Below are positions 32,211 through 40,077 of a stretch of 64,000 bases of DNA, one piece after another. The stretch is taken from the NCBI GenBank assembly GCA_964454685.1, contig CAYVTZ010000013.1, positions 17,221 through 81,220 of the forward strand, in the 5' to 3' direction. The DNA is from CAYVTZ01 sp964454685. Its GTDB lineage: Bacteria > Bacillota > Clostridia > Christensenellales > Christensenellaceae. Under the pieces are notes generated by a model. The model made no database searches. It was not told where the DNA came from and saw nothing but the letters and a program-made list of their open reading frames with translations. Each line of letters starts with the position of its first letter. Within the stretch, counting starts at the first letter, position 1. A program made the position numbers and the translations under genes.

Positions 32211-33020
32211 TTACACCTTCTGATAAATAGAAGGTTGCACATACTTAAATCCATTATAGCTCTTTCCGAGCGTTTCGGAAAGCCCAATAAAAAAATATCC
32301 TCCGGGCAATAGCGCATCGTAAAATCTTTTTGTCAGCGCCTGTCGCGTTTCATTGTCAAAATAAATCATCACATTACGGCAGAATATGACATGAAACTTC
32401 TGTTTAAAGCGGAATTCCGGCTCCATCAGATTAAATTTGCGGTAGATCACTTCTTTTTTGATTGCCGGCTTTACTTCATAGTCCGGCCCCTCTTTGTGCA
32501 CAAAATATTTGCCCTTCCATGTGGGCGGTATTTTGGTCATTCTTTCTTCCGGATAAACCCCTTGTTGTGCGATGCGCAGCACGCGATCCGAGATGTCCGT
32601 GGCCAAAACGCGCGTATCCATGCCGCGCTTGTTCCCGCCGAAGTAGTCATCCAGCAGCATAGCAATGGTGAACGGTTCCTCGCCGGAGGAACATCCCGCG
32701 CTCCAAATTCCGAGGCTGTTGTCTCTCACTCTGGGAAGAATTTCCGGAAGCGCAATATTCTTCAAAAAATCGAAATGATGCTCTTCCCGATAAAAATAAG
32801 TAAAGTTTGTCGTCAATCGTGTAATGATGAGCGACAAATCCTCCCCAGTCGTATCCTTTTCCATGTGATCCATAAAATCGGAAAAAGACCCGTATCCTTT
32901 CTTCTGCAAAATGGTTGCCATGCGCCCTTCAATCAACAACCTTTTTTGCGCAAGATTGATTCCGAATCTCCGATACATAAAATCACGCATCCTCTGAAAC
33001 TCGCTGTCTGTTAATTTCAT
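32211..33020 (-). CDS. cheR: CheR, chemoreceptor glutamate methyltransferase
   Basis: 269 residues from ATG 33020 with AAGG 8 bases upstream. The N-terminal helical domain (LTDSEFQRMRDFMYRRFGI) binds receptors, and the C-terminal SAM domain shows LGIWSAGCSSGEEPFTIAMLL, the FHVIFCRNVMIYFD motif and GGYFFIGLSETL. CheR methylates receptor glutamates for adaptation, opposed by CheB. It is separated from the rest of the che genes and lies among filament-cap genes, with gaps of ~80 and 129 bases on its sides; both gaps show nothing. Confidence 0.95.
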   Translation of the reverse strand: MKLTDSEFQRMRDFMYRRFGINLAQKRLLIEGRMATILQKKGYGSFSDFMDHMEKDTTGEDLSLIITRLTTNFTYFYREEHHFDFLKNIALPEILPRVRDNSLGIWSAGCSSGEEPFTIAMLLDDYFGGNKRGMDTRVLATDISDRVLRIAQQGVYPEERMTKIPPTWKGKYFVHKEGPDYEVKPAIKKEVIYRKFNLMEPEFRFKQKFHVIFCRNVMIYFDNETRQALTKRFYDALLPGGYFFIGLSETLGKSYNGFKYVQPSIYQKV

Positions 33021-33149
33021 GTACACCGCCTTCTACGCTTTTCATTCGAGCATACTGCGTCGCTTCAAACGCAGCTCCCTGATATATGCGCAAACAGCCT
33101 TCTTCACCCGCACCAACCAAAGCGGCCGCTGCGTATGCGTCAAAGGCCT

Positions 33150-33596
33150 TTATAAATACATATCTACGAGCAATCCTCGAATATCATCCACCTCATCCAG
33201 CAGGCTGATATTGTCCTTTTCCTCGCTTAATATTTTTTTCGTCAAGCTGTCCAGTTTTTCATTCACCGTCTTGATCATCGCAAAAATCTTGCTTCTTCCG
33301 TTTGGTCCCAGCTTGCCTTCTTTGTGGAAAGCAAAGCCGTTGCTCACCGTCTCATTAATCAGCTTTGTGATGTTCTCACGATACTTTTGCAGCTCGCTCA
33401 TATCCGCCCGCTCTTTGATCCGTTTTCCTTGTTCCTCAATGGTACGCACCAGCCCCTCAATCTGCCGCATGTAAACATGCTCGGATTCATTGGTCAACGC
33501 GCTTTTGAACACAAGCTCGGAACTATGAGCGCTTGATTCCGATTCCAGTTTGGTTATGGTTTCAAGCGGTATGTTATTGATATTTTGTACTTTCAC
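33150..33596 (-). CDS. YaaR-family (DUF327) protein
   Basis: 148 residues from a GTG; a stop in frame upstream leaves no earlier start. The family core is visible as RQIEGLVRTIEEQGKRIKERADMSELQKYRENITKLINETVSNGF and IFAMIKTVNEKLDSLTKKILSEEKDNISLLDEVDDIRGLLVDMYL. The protein is helical, soluble and of unknown function; members are often found near flagellar or replication genes in Firmicutes. It lies 129 bases ahead of cheR. Confidence 0.82.
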   Translation of the reverse strand: MKVQNINNIPLETITKLESESSAHSSELVFKSALTNESEHVYMRQIEGLVRTIEEQGKRIKERADMSELQKYRENITKLINETVSNGFAFHKEGKLGPNGRSKIFAMIKTVNEKLDSLTKKILSEEKDNISLLDEVDDIRGLLVDMYL

Positions 33597-33692
33597 TTTC
33601 TTTTGACCAGACCGTTGTCCTGCCGCCTTTCACGCTTTCCGACTCATGCCTCCCATCGCGCCAGCGCATCGTCATATCGCTGTCAAAAGGCA

Positions 33693-34109
33693 TTATTTCA
33701 AATGGTCAAGTATGCTCCCTTCCTGAAACTCGTCCACACTGTACATCTGCTTACTGTACGCGGTGATGGTTTCCCGATCCTGTTTGTTGGCGGACAGTTT
33801 GGATTTATAGTATTCCAGTATGCCGTCCATCTTTCCTACGTTTTGTTCTTCCAAAGATTGAATCTGTTGCAAGAGCTCATTGCACAGCCATTCAAAATTG
33901 GCTTCTTCCTCATTGGCAGCCGCGGGCAAGTTTCCTAATGCAGTCACCTGTGCAATCACAGTCGCCCGCGCATCCAAACGCGCTTCAATTTCGGCAAAAA
34001 CAGATTCGACATTTTCTTCCTGCAACAACGCAGAAACCTCTTGGGTCTGCTTCAAAAATTGTTGCAAAAGTTCTACTTTCTGCTTCCGCTGCTCCAGCCG
34101 ATTGCTCAT
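33693..34109 (-). CDS. FliT/FlgN-like helical protein, probable filament-cap chaperone
   Basis: 138 residues, almost all alpha-helical with heptad-like repeats (RLEQRKQKVELLQQFLKQTQEVSALLQ; LEEQNVGKMDGILEYYKSKL) and no membrane segment. It starts 3 bases after the fliS stop, the place of fliT in many flagellar operons. Size and layout fit a FliT-type chaperone for FliD. Sequence similarity is too weak to be certain of the family. Confidence 0.6.
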   Translation of the reverse strand: MSNRLEQRKQKVELLQQFLKQTQEVSALLQEENVESVFAEIEARLDARATVIAQVTALGNLPAAANEEEANFEWLCNELLQQIQSLEEQNVGKMDGILEYYKSKLSANKQDRETITAYSKQMYSVDEFQEGSILDHLK

Positions 34110-34112
34110 TTC

Positions 34113-34523
34113 TTATTCCTCGTCCCCATGAACAAATGTCTTGTTCTCTACCGTCGTCTTCACTTCATTCCATGCGTCGCAGAGTGCACCCAGCATTTCA
34201 ATAATCGGATCCAGACGCTCCACATCCTTATTGAAGTTAATGTCTACCATTTCATCGATCATAAACTGATATAACTCCAGCAGATTGTTGGAAATGGGGA
34301 TGGACATATTCAGGCTGCGCACCAGCTCCAGTATGATGTCCTCTGCACGCTCAATGCAGGCAGAGACCTTGTCCAGCTCATTGCTTTCTTTGTGGATTTT
34401 CGCCAGCTTCAACTGCTTGATGCAGCCCTCGTAGAGCATCACAATCAGCTCTACGGGGCTCGCAGTTGAAACATAATCCTGCTTATATTTGTTTTGAATG
34501 TTCGCCGTTGCATAAAATGCCAT
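34113..34523 (-). CDS. fliS: FliS, flagellin export chaperone
   Basis: 136 residues. The N-terminal NIQNKYKQDYVSTASPVELIVMLYEGCIKQLKLAK is typical, as is LLELYQFMIDEMVDINFNKDVE. FliS binds the C-terminus of flagellin and keeps it from polymerising in the cytoplasm. It follows fliD by 26 bases and is presumably driven by the sigma-28 promoter at 36901-36929. The C-terminal tail is acidic. Confidence 0.95.
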   Translation of the reverse strand: MAFYATANIQNKYKQDYVSTASPVELIVMLYEGCIKQLKLAKIHKESNELDKVSACIERAEDIILELVRSLNMSIPISNNLLELYQFMIDEMVDINFNKDVERLDPIIEMLGALCDAWNEVKTTVENKTFVHGDEE

Positions 34524-34549
34524 ACGTTCTTACCTCACCTTTGTTTCGC

Positions 34550-36847
34550 TCAGCCGGCGCTGCCTGCGCCAAGCTGCTGCATCAGCCAGTTACTCTGCGA
34601 TTGATATTGAGACATCAGCTTCTCCATCTGCGCAAATTGCGCATACAGCCGCTCCTGCTCCTCATACATTTTCTTGATCTGGTTGGTGATCGTCTCCTCC
34701 GCATTGGTAATCTTTTCATTCGTTTTCTTGATATCTTTACCGCGGATGGTGTTTTTCGCATCGGCAACTGTGTTGAAAAAACGTGTAATCAAACCGGATT
34801 CTTTAAATTCCGTGTCTTTGTCCCGCGCTGTCGATGTACCTGCCATCGCGCGTGCAACGCCTTCCGGATTGTTCTTCAGCGTCTCTTTGAACTTTGACTC
34901 ATCAAATGTAATCTGACCGCCGTATTCGCCCGTCACATATTTGCTGGTAGTAATGCCAAGATCTCCCAAAGAAAGCCCCGTTCCTTCTACCGCCGTGTTC
35001 AACGCTTTACGCATGTCCGTCATCATGTTTTTGATGGTGGAGTCATTTTTCAGAACGCCTTTTTTGGCTTCCGTTTCCCATTTTTTGATCTCTTCATCCG
35101 ACATATTCTCGCGCTGCGCCTCTGTCAGCGGCGAATAGTTGTAATCAACGCTTTCCGTCGTCATCTGATACAACGACTGCATCAGTTTATTGTACTCTGT
35201 CACAAACGTTTTCATTTTGTCCACGACAGCAGTTGTATCTTGCGTCACGTTAAAGCTTGCAGCCCCCAGCTTTTCAGGATTGTTGTCCGCTTCAAAGTTC
35301 TCCTTGAGCGTAATCTGGATGCCATCCAGCACAAACGTATTGGATGCGCGCGTGATGGTCTCTCCATCAATCACCAGCGTTGCGTCTTTCCCGCGCGCAG
35401 AGCCTTCTTCCATTCCAAAGAAAGAGGTTGCGTCGCCAAACACACCCGCCCCACCTTCCAGCTTCACCTTCGCGTCGCTGCCGGTCTCACTGCTGGTAAA
35501 CACAAAAGAATCTGTGATCTCGCTGTAAGAAAGCTTTGCCTTTGCATCCTTGTTGCCGTTGATGGTGGTAATCATCTTGTCCAGCGAATCGGATGCACTA
35601 AACGAAAACTCAACATCGTTCACTTTAAACGTAAGTTTGTTGTTCGCGTCCAATTGCAAATCCACGCCCATCTTGGACGCAGCCGATGCAATGGTGTCCG
35701 ACGTGCGGCTGATGGTCTGGTATTTTGTGGTTTCATCCTCTTTGATGCCGGTTAAACTGTTTTCACCAAAGAAGTTGCCCTGCACGTTCTCCGTTTTAAC
35801 TTTGGTGTCCGTCCCCGTGACCTTGCTGCGGATCATGAAGATGTCCTTGTCCTTGTTATAGGTCATGGTCACATCCGCACTCGACGCGTTCACAGTATCC
35901 GTAACCGTTTTGAGCGTGTCCGTCTTATCAAATTCAAAGGTTTCGCCGTTGATTTTAAAGCTGATCTTTCCATTGCTGTCAAAGCCCAGGTCTCTGCCTG
36001 TCGCAGTCGCAATCTCGTCCAGCGTCATATTCTCATTGATCAGGCTTTTGGGCGTGATGTTTAATTCCTCGATACCAAACGCGCCGTTTTTCCCAAACAC
36101 TTCAGGACCGGCCGTGTTCGCAAATCTCAACTGCGTTTTGGATCCGATTTCCTTGCTCGCAAACTCGATTTTGTTGTCTGCCGAAAGCTTCATCGTCGCT
36201 TTTGCGGTAGGATCGCCGCTCACTGCCGACATCACATCACTCAGCTTCTGATCCTGATTGAACACAAAGGATTTCCCGTTGACCGAGAAAGACAAGCGAT
36301 CGCTGCTGCTTGCAAACTTGAATACCTCAGATCCATCCGCATATTTCAGCTCGGAAAGCTTCATATCTTCACTGCCCGCTTGCAGCGCCTTGGTTCCGGT
36401 CACGGATGCAAGCGCGTTGTTGTTTGATGTTCCCGTGAAACCGGCAACGCGGTTCCTGTATTTTTCACCGTTGATATTCGCCGTTTCCGCCAAAGTCGAT
36501 TTGGTGATTTTGTGCTGCGAAGCGGTAGCATCCGCCGTGCCCTTGATATCAAAGTAGGTGCCGTACTTTTCGCCAATGCTCACATTGAACACCTTATATG
36601 TGCTCTGTGAGAACATGTTGTCCGGGCTAAGTAAGCTCATGAATTTGTCCGAAAAATCGCCCAGTAGCTTGTTGACATTAGTATACGCATCCCGCTTCCA
36701 TTCGAAGGACGTTTTTTGCTGATACATCCGATCCAGCTTTAACTGTTGTGTTTGCATTGCCTTTTGAATCATCGAGTCCGTGTCCATGTTGGACATAAGC
36801 CCGGTGATTCTTGAGGTCGAATAACCGTTGATTGAACTGATTGCCAT
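34550..36847 (-). CDS. fliD: FliD, filament cap protein, with three repeated IN-type modules
   Basis: 765 residues, longer than the ~450-650 usual. The conserved N-terminus (SSINGYSTSRITGLMSNMDTD) and C-terminus (coiled MYEEQERLYAQFAQMEKLM) are intact. The centre contains three similar modules of ~100 residues, each with an F-x-[IV]-N-x-x-x-F-x-F start: around 185-245 (LSFSVNGKSFVF), 300-360 (ISFKINGETFEF) and 400-460 (LTFKVNDVEFSF), resembling flagellin hook IN repeats. These probably form extra cap-leg or surface domains. It is exported, caps the filament and guides flagellin folding. Confidence 0.94.
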   Translation of the reverse strand: MAISSINGYSTSRITGLMSNMDTDSMIQKAMQTQQLKLDRMYQQKTSFEWKRDAYTNVNKLLGDFSDKFMSLLSPDNMFSQSTYKVFNVSIGEKYGTYFDIKGTADATASQHKITKSTLAETANINGEKYRNRVAGFTGTSNNNALASVTGTKALQAGSEDMKLSELKYADGSEVFKFASSSDRLSFSVNGKSFVFNQDQKLSDVMSAVSGDPTAKATMKLSADNKIEFASKEIGSKTQLRFANTAGPEVFGKNGAFGIEELNITPKSLINENMTLDEIATATGRDLGFDSNGKISFKINGETFEFDKTDTLKTVTDTVNASSADVTMTYNKDKDIFMIRSKVTGTDTKVKTENVQGNFFGENSLTGIKEDETTKYQTISRTSDTIASAASKMGVDLQLDANNKLTFKVNDVEFSFSASDSLDKMITTINGNKDAKAKLSYSEITDSFVFTSSETGSDAKVKLEGGAGVFGDATSFFGMEEGSARGKDATLVIDGETITRASNTFVLDGIQITLKENFEADNNPEKLGAASFNVTQDTTAVVDKMKTFVTEYNKLMQSLYQMTTESVDYNYSPLTEAQRENMSDEEIKKWETEAKKGVLKNDSTIKNMMTDMRKALNTAVEGTGLSLGDLGITTSKYVTGEYGGQITFDESKFKETLKNNPEGVARAMAGTSTARDKDTEFKESGLITRFFNTVADAKNTIRGKDIKKTNEKITNAEETITNQIKKMYEEQERLYAQFAQMEKLMSQYQSQSNWLMQQLGAGSAG

Positions 36848-36900
36848 ATTGCCACATCCTTTCTCGATTTACATTCTTTGTAATAAAACTCTATGTAAAT

Positions 36901-36929
36901 CTTATCGGTGAAAAACGCCTAAAACTTTA
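36901..36929 (-). promoter_or_regulatory. Sigma-28 (FliA) promoter for fliD-fliS
   Basis: On the minus strand TAAAGTTT (36922-36929), 13 bases, CCGATAAG (36901-36908): an almost perfect sigma-28 promoter, 53 bases ahead of the fliD ATG. AAAGGA provides the ribosome site. Confidence 0.88.
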
Positions 36930-36951
36930 GATTCCAGTGGACGGATTCCTG

Positions 36952-37932
36952 CTAAATATGCACAAAATATTCCACCTGCTGTAACTTACTGCCCGTTCCG
37001 TAGGAATCCACGATATATCCGTCGTTGATGAGTAATCTGCCCGCCTGCGCAATCGCCACGCCGTTTTGCGGGTCGTATGTTCCGGTTTTGGAAGGACTTA
37101 CCATCTGTAAATGCCCATGCCCACTGGGGTTCTTCCACGATGTTACGGCAGGCATACCGCTGTTTGCATAATATTGCGCCTGTTCCGCGCTTACCTTCTG
37201 CCAGCCATATCGCGCACCATGCGTGTTCAGCCAGTCATTGACTGAATTGGCATTGGTCTCCGTAATCCCCTGCCCGCTAGCAGCAACCGGATTCCCGGAA
37301 GCATCCACGAAATGCGGAATTTCCGCTCCCATCGCGCGCGTCACATCCCACACAAAAATATTACAATACGTGTCGCCCGTGCCATTTTTATTGACACGAT
37401 AACGCTCGTTGTTTTCCACATTAAACTGGTTCATCACCGCGCGATATGTCGCGGCATTGCGCTGCCCCGGCATATTGGTCAACGATGGATTCGCCACCAG
37501 CCATGATGTGGTGGGAATTCCCTGCTGCATTCCTGTCATAGAAGCGGAATACGCCGCGTTGGCATAGCTGTGTGTGCATTGCGAATTCAGAATCCCATTG
37601 CCCATGTTGTTGCAGCTTCCGTTATTCTGGTTCTGCATTAACATCATCATCATGAGCATCATCAGACCACTGTCACCGCCTGTGCCACCCATGCCGAACA
37701 TAGAGCCGCCACCCATGCCGCCTGAATCTCCCATGGAGGAAAAATCCCCCAGCGAGCTTGCAGACAAAGACATGTAAGTGCTCAAAAGATTCGCAAAGCT
37801 GTTACCTGCGTTTGTATTTCTGCTCAGTCCCGTTGCGTTTGTGTTAAACGCCGTCGCATTTGTGTTCAGCGCATTCGCCGTTGGATTCAGCGTATTCGCC
37901 GGATAGTTGTTGTTGATTCCATCAACAGGCAT
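36952..37932 (-). CDS. CHAP-like cysteine peptidase/amidase in the flagellar locus
   Basis: 326 residues behind GGAAGGGG. The first ~125 residues are low-complexity: an Asn/Thr/Ala repeat (LNTNATAFNTNATGLS), a Gly/Met-rich part (GGMGGGSMFGMGGTGG) and a Met run (LMMLMMMMLM). The C-terminal ~165 residues look like a CHAP/NlpC-type hydrolase, with Cys190 in DTYCNIFVWDVTRAMG and His272/His274 in SGHGHLQMV as likely catalytic residues. It has no Sec signal; F46ANLL fits the FxxxL pattern of flagellar export substrates. I infer a peptidoglycan hydrolase exported by the flagellar apparatus; another papain-like role is possible. It lies between the second FliK-like gene and fliD. Confidence 0.7.
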   Translation of the reverse strand: MPVDGINNNYPANTLNPTANALNTNATAFNTNATGLSRNTNAGNSFANLLSTYMSLSASSLGDFSSMGDSGGMGGGSMFGMGGTGGDSGLMMLMMMMLMQNQNNGSCNNMGNGILNSQCTHSYANAAYSASMTGMQQGIPTTSWLVANPSLTNMPGQRNAATYRAVMNQFNVENNERYRVNKNGTGDTYCNIFVWDVTRAMGAEIPHFVDASGNPVAASGQGITETNANSVNDWLNTHGARYGWQKVSAEQAQYYANSGMPAVTSWKNPSGHGHLQMVSPSKTGTYDPQNGVAIAQAGRLLINDGYIVDSYGTGSKLQQVEYFVHI

Positions 37933-37946
37933 GTCGTATCCCCTTC

Positions 37947-39671
37947 CTAAATCTGAATATCAATTCCCTTTAAGTCTATTTCATCCGATTGCCGCAAAAT
38001 TTCTTTGGCATTCAGCGGCGTCACGGGTTCGCGCATCTGCTGCACCGTCACCGTCTCAATTTCAAATCCGCTCTCGCGCATCGCCTCGGTAAATTCCTCC
38101 GCGGATTCCCGCAAATAGCTCCCGATACGGTCATTTTCCACGCGGAATTCCACGGACAGCTTTTCCGTCTGTGCGCGCAGCACTGTCTCAATTCTTCCAA
38201 TGTTCTGCGTTTCCAGCGCAATCAACACCGTAATATTGTCCCTTGTCTCGCCTGCCGCATTCTTTTTTTTCTCGAACACATACAGCTCTGCGGTGTTCTT
38301 GCCATGATCCATTTCCAGAGGAATCTGGCAATAATAAAAATTATCGATCTGGTTCGCGACCCGCATTTGAGCCGTCAGCTCACCCGCCTTATTGGCTGCC
38401 GGGCTGTTTTCTCCTGTCACGCGTGCAATGCTGTTGCGCGCCAGCTCCGTGATCACAGGCTGGTTTTTCACCGCCTGTTCAATGTTTGCACCTTCCACGG
38501 GTCTCCCCGTTTTCACCGCAGTAAACAGTTTTTCCAGTGTCTGCAACACCTGATGCGCTTCTTCGTTCACCACTGCCTGCGCCGTCTGCGGCGCCTGCGG
38601 GTTTTGTGCGGTCTCCCGCAACACCGCTTCCCCCTTTGCGGCAGTAGGTTGCCCTGCTTGCGTCTGCTGCGCCGGTTCACGCGACTCTGCGCGCTGCACC
38701 GATTCCGGCTGGCTGCGCGTCGCTCCCTCCGCCTGCCCTTCCTGTTGCTGTTTCACAGCCGTATAGGCATCCTTGAGCACGGTTTGCAGCGCCTCCTGCT
38801 CCTTTGGCGTGAGATTTGTTTGCTGCACAAAATCCTGTATCGCCTGTGCGGCTTCCTGCTCACCCATTGCAGGCAACTGTGCCGCCAGCTCCAAAAAAGG
38901 TTGACTTTGCAGCAACGCACTCATCTGCGGCGACTGCGGCAATCTGCCGTCTGATGTAACCATCTGTATCAACGCCTCTGCCACCGGCAGATTCATCGTC
39001 TGTACCGTTTTGCCATCTACCGTCACGGCTTCGCCTGTCTGCGGCGCGCTGCTCGCGCTCGGTTCTGCAAGGCGGTTGTCCTGCTGCACCAACTGCGCAA
39101 GCTGCGTAATATCCTTGTCCAGCGATCCATGATCGCTTAACCACTGCAAGATCGCGTCCACATTTTGTTGGGTCGGCGGAATCTTATTGTCAGCCATAAA
39201 TACTGCCACAGAGGTTTGCAACTGCGGAAAGCTTGTTGCAATCTCTACCAGTGCAGCCATGTTTTGCGGTGTTGGTCTAATGTTGTACTGCGCCAGCAAC
39301 TGCGCCGCGCTCTGGTTCATTGATGACGGCGGCACGCCCATGCGCATCAAAAACACCTGCATCTCGCTGGACTCCAGGTTGACCGGCTGCCCGTTGATTG
39401 CCGAGAGTTTGAGAAATACGGTTTGCCCGCTGCGCTCGGTCAACATCAACTCCACGGTATCCCCCGCGTTCACCACGCTGCCTGCGGCAAATTTGGTCAC
39501 GATCTCCGTTCCATCCTGCGTGCGCAGCGTCACCTGATCGCCCTTCACGTTCACCACTTCAGCCTGCACCGAATCGCCGGATCGATAACCGGAAAACGGC
39601 GTCTCCTGTCTGGGCGCGCCTTGATTGATTTTGTTGTCGGGATTGAGTTGTACAACGCCCGAAACCTGCAT
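37947..39671 (-). CDS. Second FliK-like hook-length/export-control protein (YlqG-like)
   Basis: 574 residues from ATG 39671 behind GGAGG. The N-terminal ~90 residues are beta-rich (VQAEVVNVKGDQVTLRTQDGTEIV), the centre is long and Gln/Ala/Pro-rich (~230-390), and the C-terminus (~420-574) resembles the FliK C-domain (IPLEMDHGKNTAELYVFEKK; VLIALETQNIGRIETVLRAQTEKLSVEFRVE). A conventional FliK exists at 48274-49539, so this is a paralogue. It is back to back with a stand-alone FlhB C-domain gene (39790-40077). Such a pairing recalls ylqG-ylqH of Bacillus. A separate specificity-switch role is inferred. Confidence 0.75.
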   Translation of the reverse strand: MQVSGVVQLNPDNKINQGAPRQETPFSGYRSGDSVQAEVVNVKGDQVTLRTQDGTEIVTKFAAGSVVNAGDTVELMLTERSGQTVFLKLSAINGQPVNLESSEMQVFLMRMGVPPSSMNQSAAQLLAQYNIRPTPQNMAALVEIATSFPQLQTSVAVFMADNKIPPTQQNVDAILQWLSDHGSLDKDITQLAQLVQQDNRLAEPSASSAPQTGEAVTVDGKTVQTMNLPVAEALIQMVTSDGRLPQSPQMSALLQSQPFLELAAQLPAMGEQEAAQAIQDFVQQTNLTPKEQEALQTVLKDAYTAVKQQQEGQAEGATRSQPESVQRAESREPAQQTQAGQPTAAKGEAVLRETAQNPQAPQTAQAVVNEEAHQVLQTLEKLFTAVKTGRPVEGANIEQAVKNQPVITELARNSIARVTGENSPAANKAGELTAQMRVANQIDNFYYCQIPLEMDHGKNTAELYVFEKKKNAAGETRDNITVLIALETQNIGRIETVLRAQTEKLSVEFRVENDRIGSYLRESAEEFTEAMRESGFEIETVTVQQMREPVTPLNAKEILRQSDEIDLKGIDIQI

Positions 39672-39697
39672 ACTTCCTCCGCCATCACAGTGTACAC

Positions 39698-39727
39698 TTG
39701 CCACTGGTGCATTCTTTGATATATAAT
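39698..39727 (+). promoter_or_regulatory. Candidate sigma-A promoter for the FlhB C-domain gene
   Basis: TTGCCA (39698-39703), 18 bases, TATAAT (39722-39727), 62 bases before the ATG at 39790. It is the only rightward promoter I see inside the flagellar block, and overlaps the start region of the divergent FliK-like gene. Confidence 0.7.
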
Positions 39728-39789
39728 AGATTCATTCACTGCCTGCTTCCCCACGGAAGCCGCAAATTTCACTCACAGGGAGTTACGCC

Positions 39790-40077
39790 ATGAAAGAACA
39801 AAAATCCGCTCCATCACAGGCAGCCGCCCTCAAATATGATCCCCTTCGGGACGATGCCCCCATCATCTCGGCGCTCGGAGTCGGGCAGGTCGCCGATAAA
39901 ATCATCGAGACCGCCAAGGCTCACAACATTCCGGTTGTCGAGGACAAGCCGCTTGCGGAAATGCTTTCCCGCCTTTCGGTGGGCGATTCCATCCCTCCCA
40001 AGCTGTATGAGGCAATCGCTCAAATTTTGGTATTCATCAGCCAAAAAGACAACAAATACAGTCAATACAAACGTTAG
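39790..40077 (+). CDS. Stand-alone FlhB C-domain protein (FlhX/YlqH type)
   Basis: 95 residues behind GGGAG. From LKYDPLRDDAPIISALGVGQVADKIIETAKAHNIPVVEDKPLAEML to the end it aligns with the FlhB segment after its NPTH site (AVALKYD, VTAKGVDHIALKIKEVASQNAIEVVENVTLARSL). It has no membrane helix and no NPTH, so it mimics the already cleaved C-domain. Such proteins can partly replace FlhB-C in the export gate. It is the only rightward gene in ~52 kb of leftward flagellar genes; its end overlaps the cheB end by 4 bases. Confidence 0.88.
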   Translation: MKEQKSAPSQAAALKYDPLRDDAPIISALGVGQVADKIIETAKAHNIPVVEDKPLAEMLSRLSVGDSIPPKLYEAIAQILVFISQKDNKYSQYKR

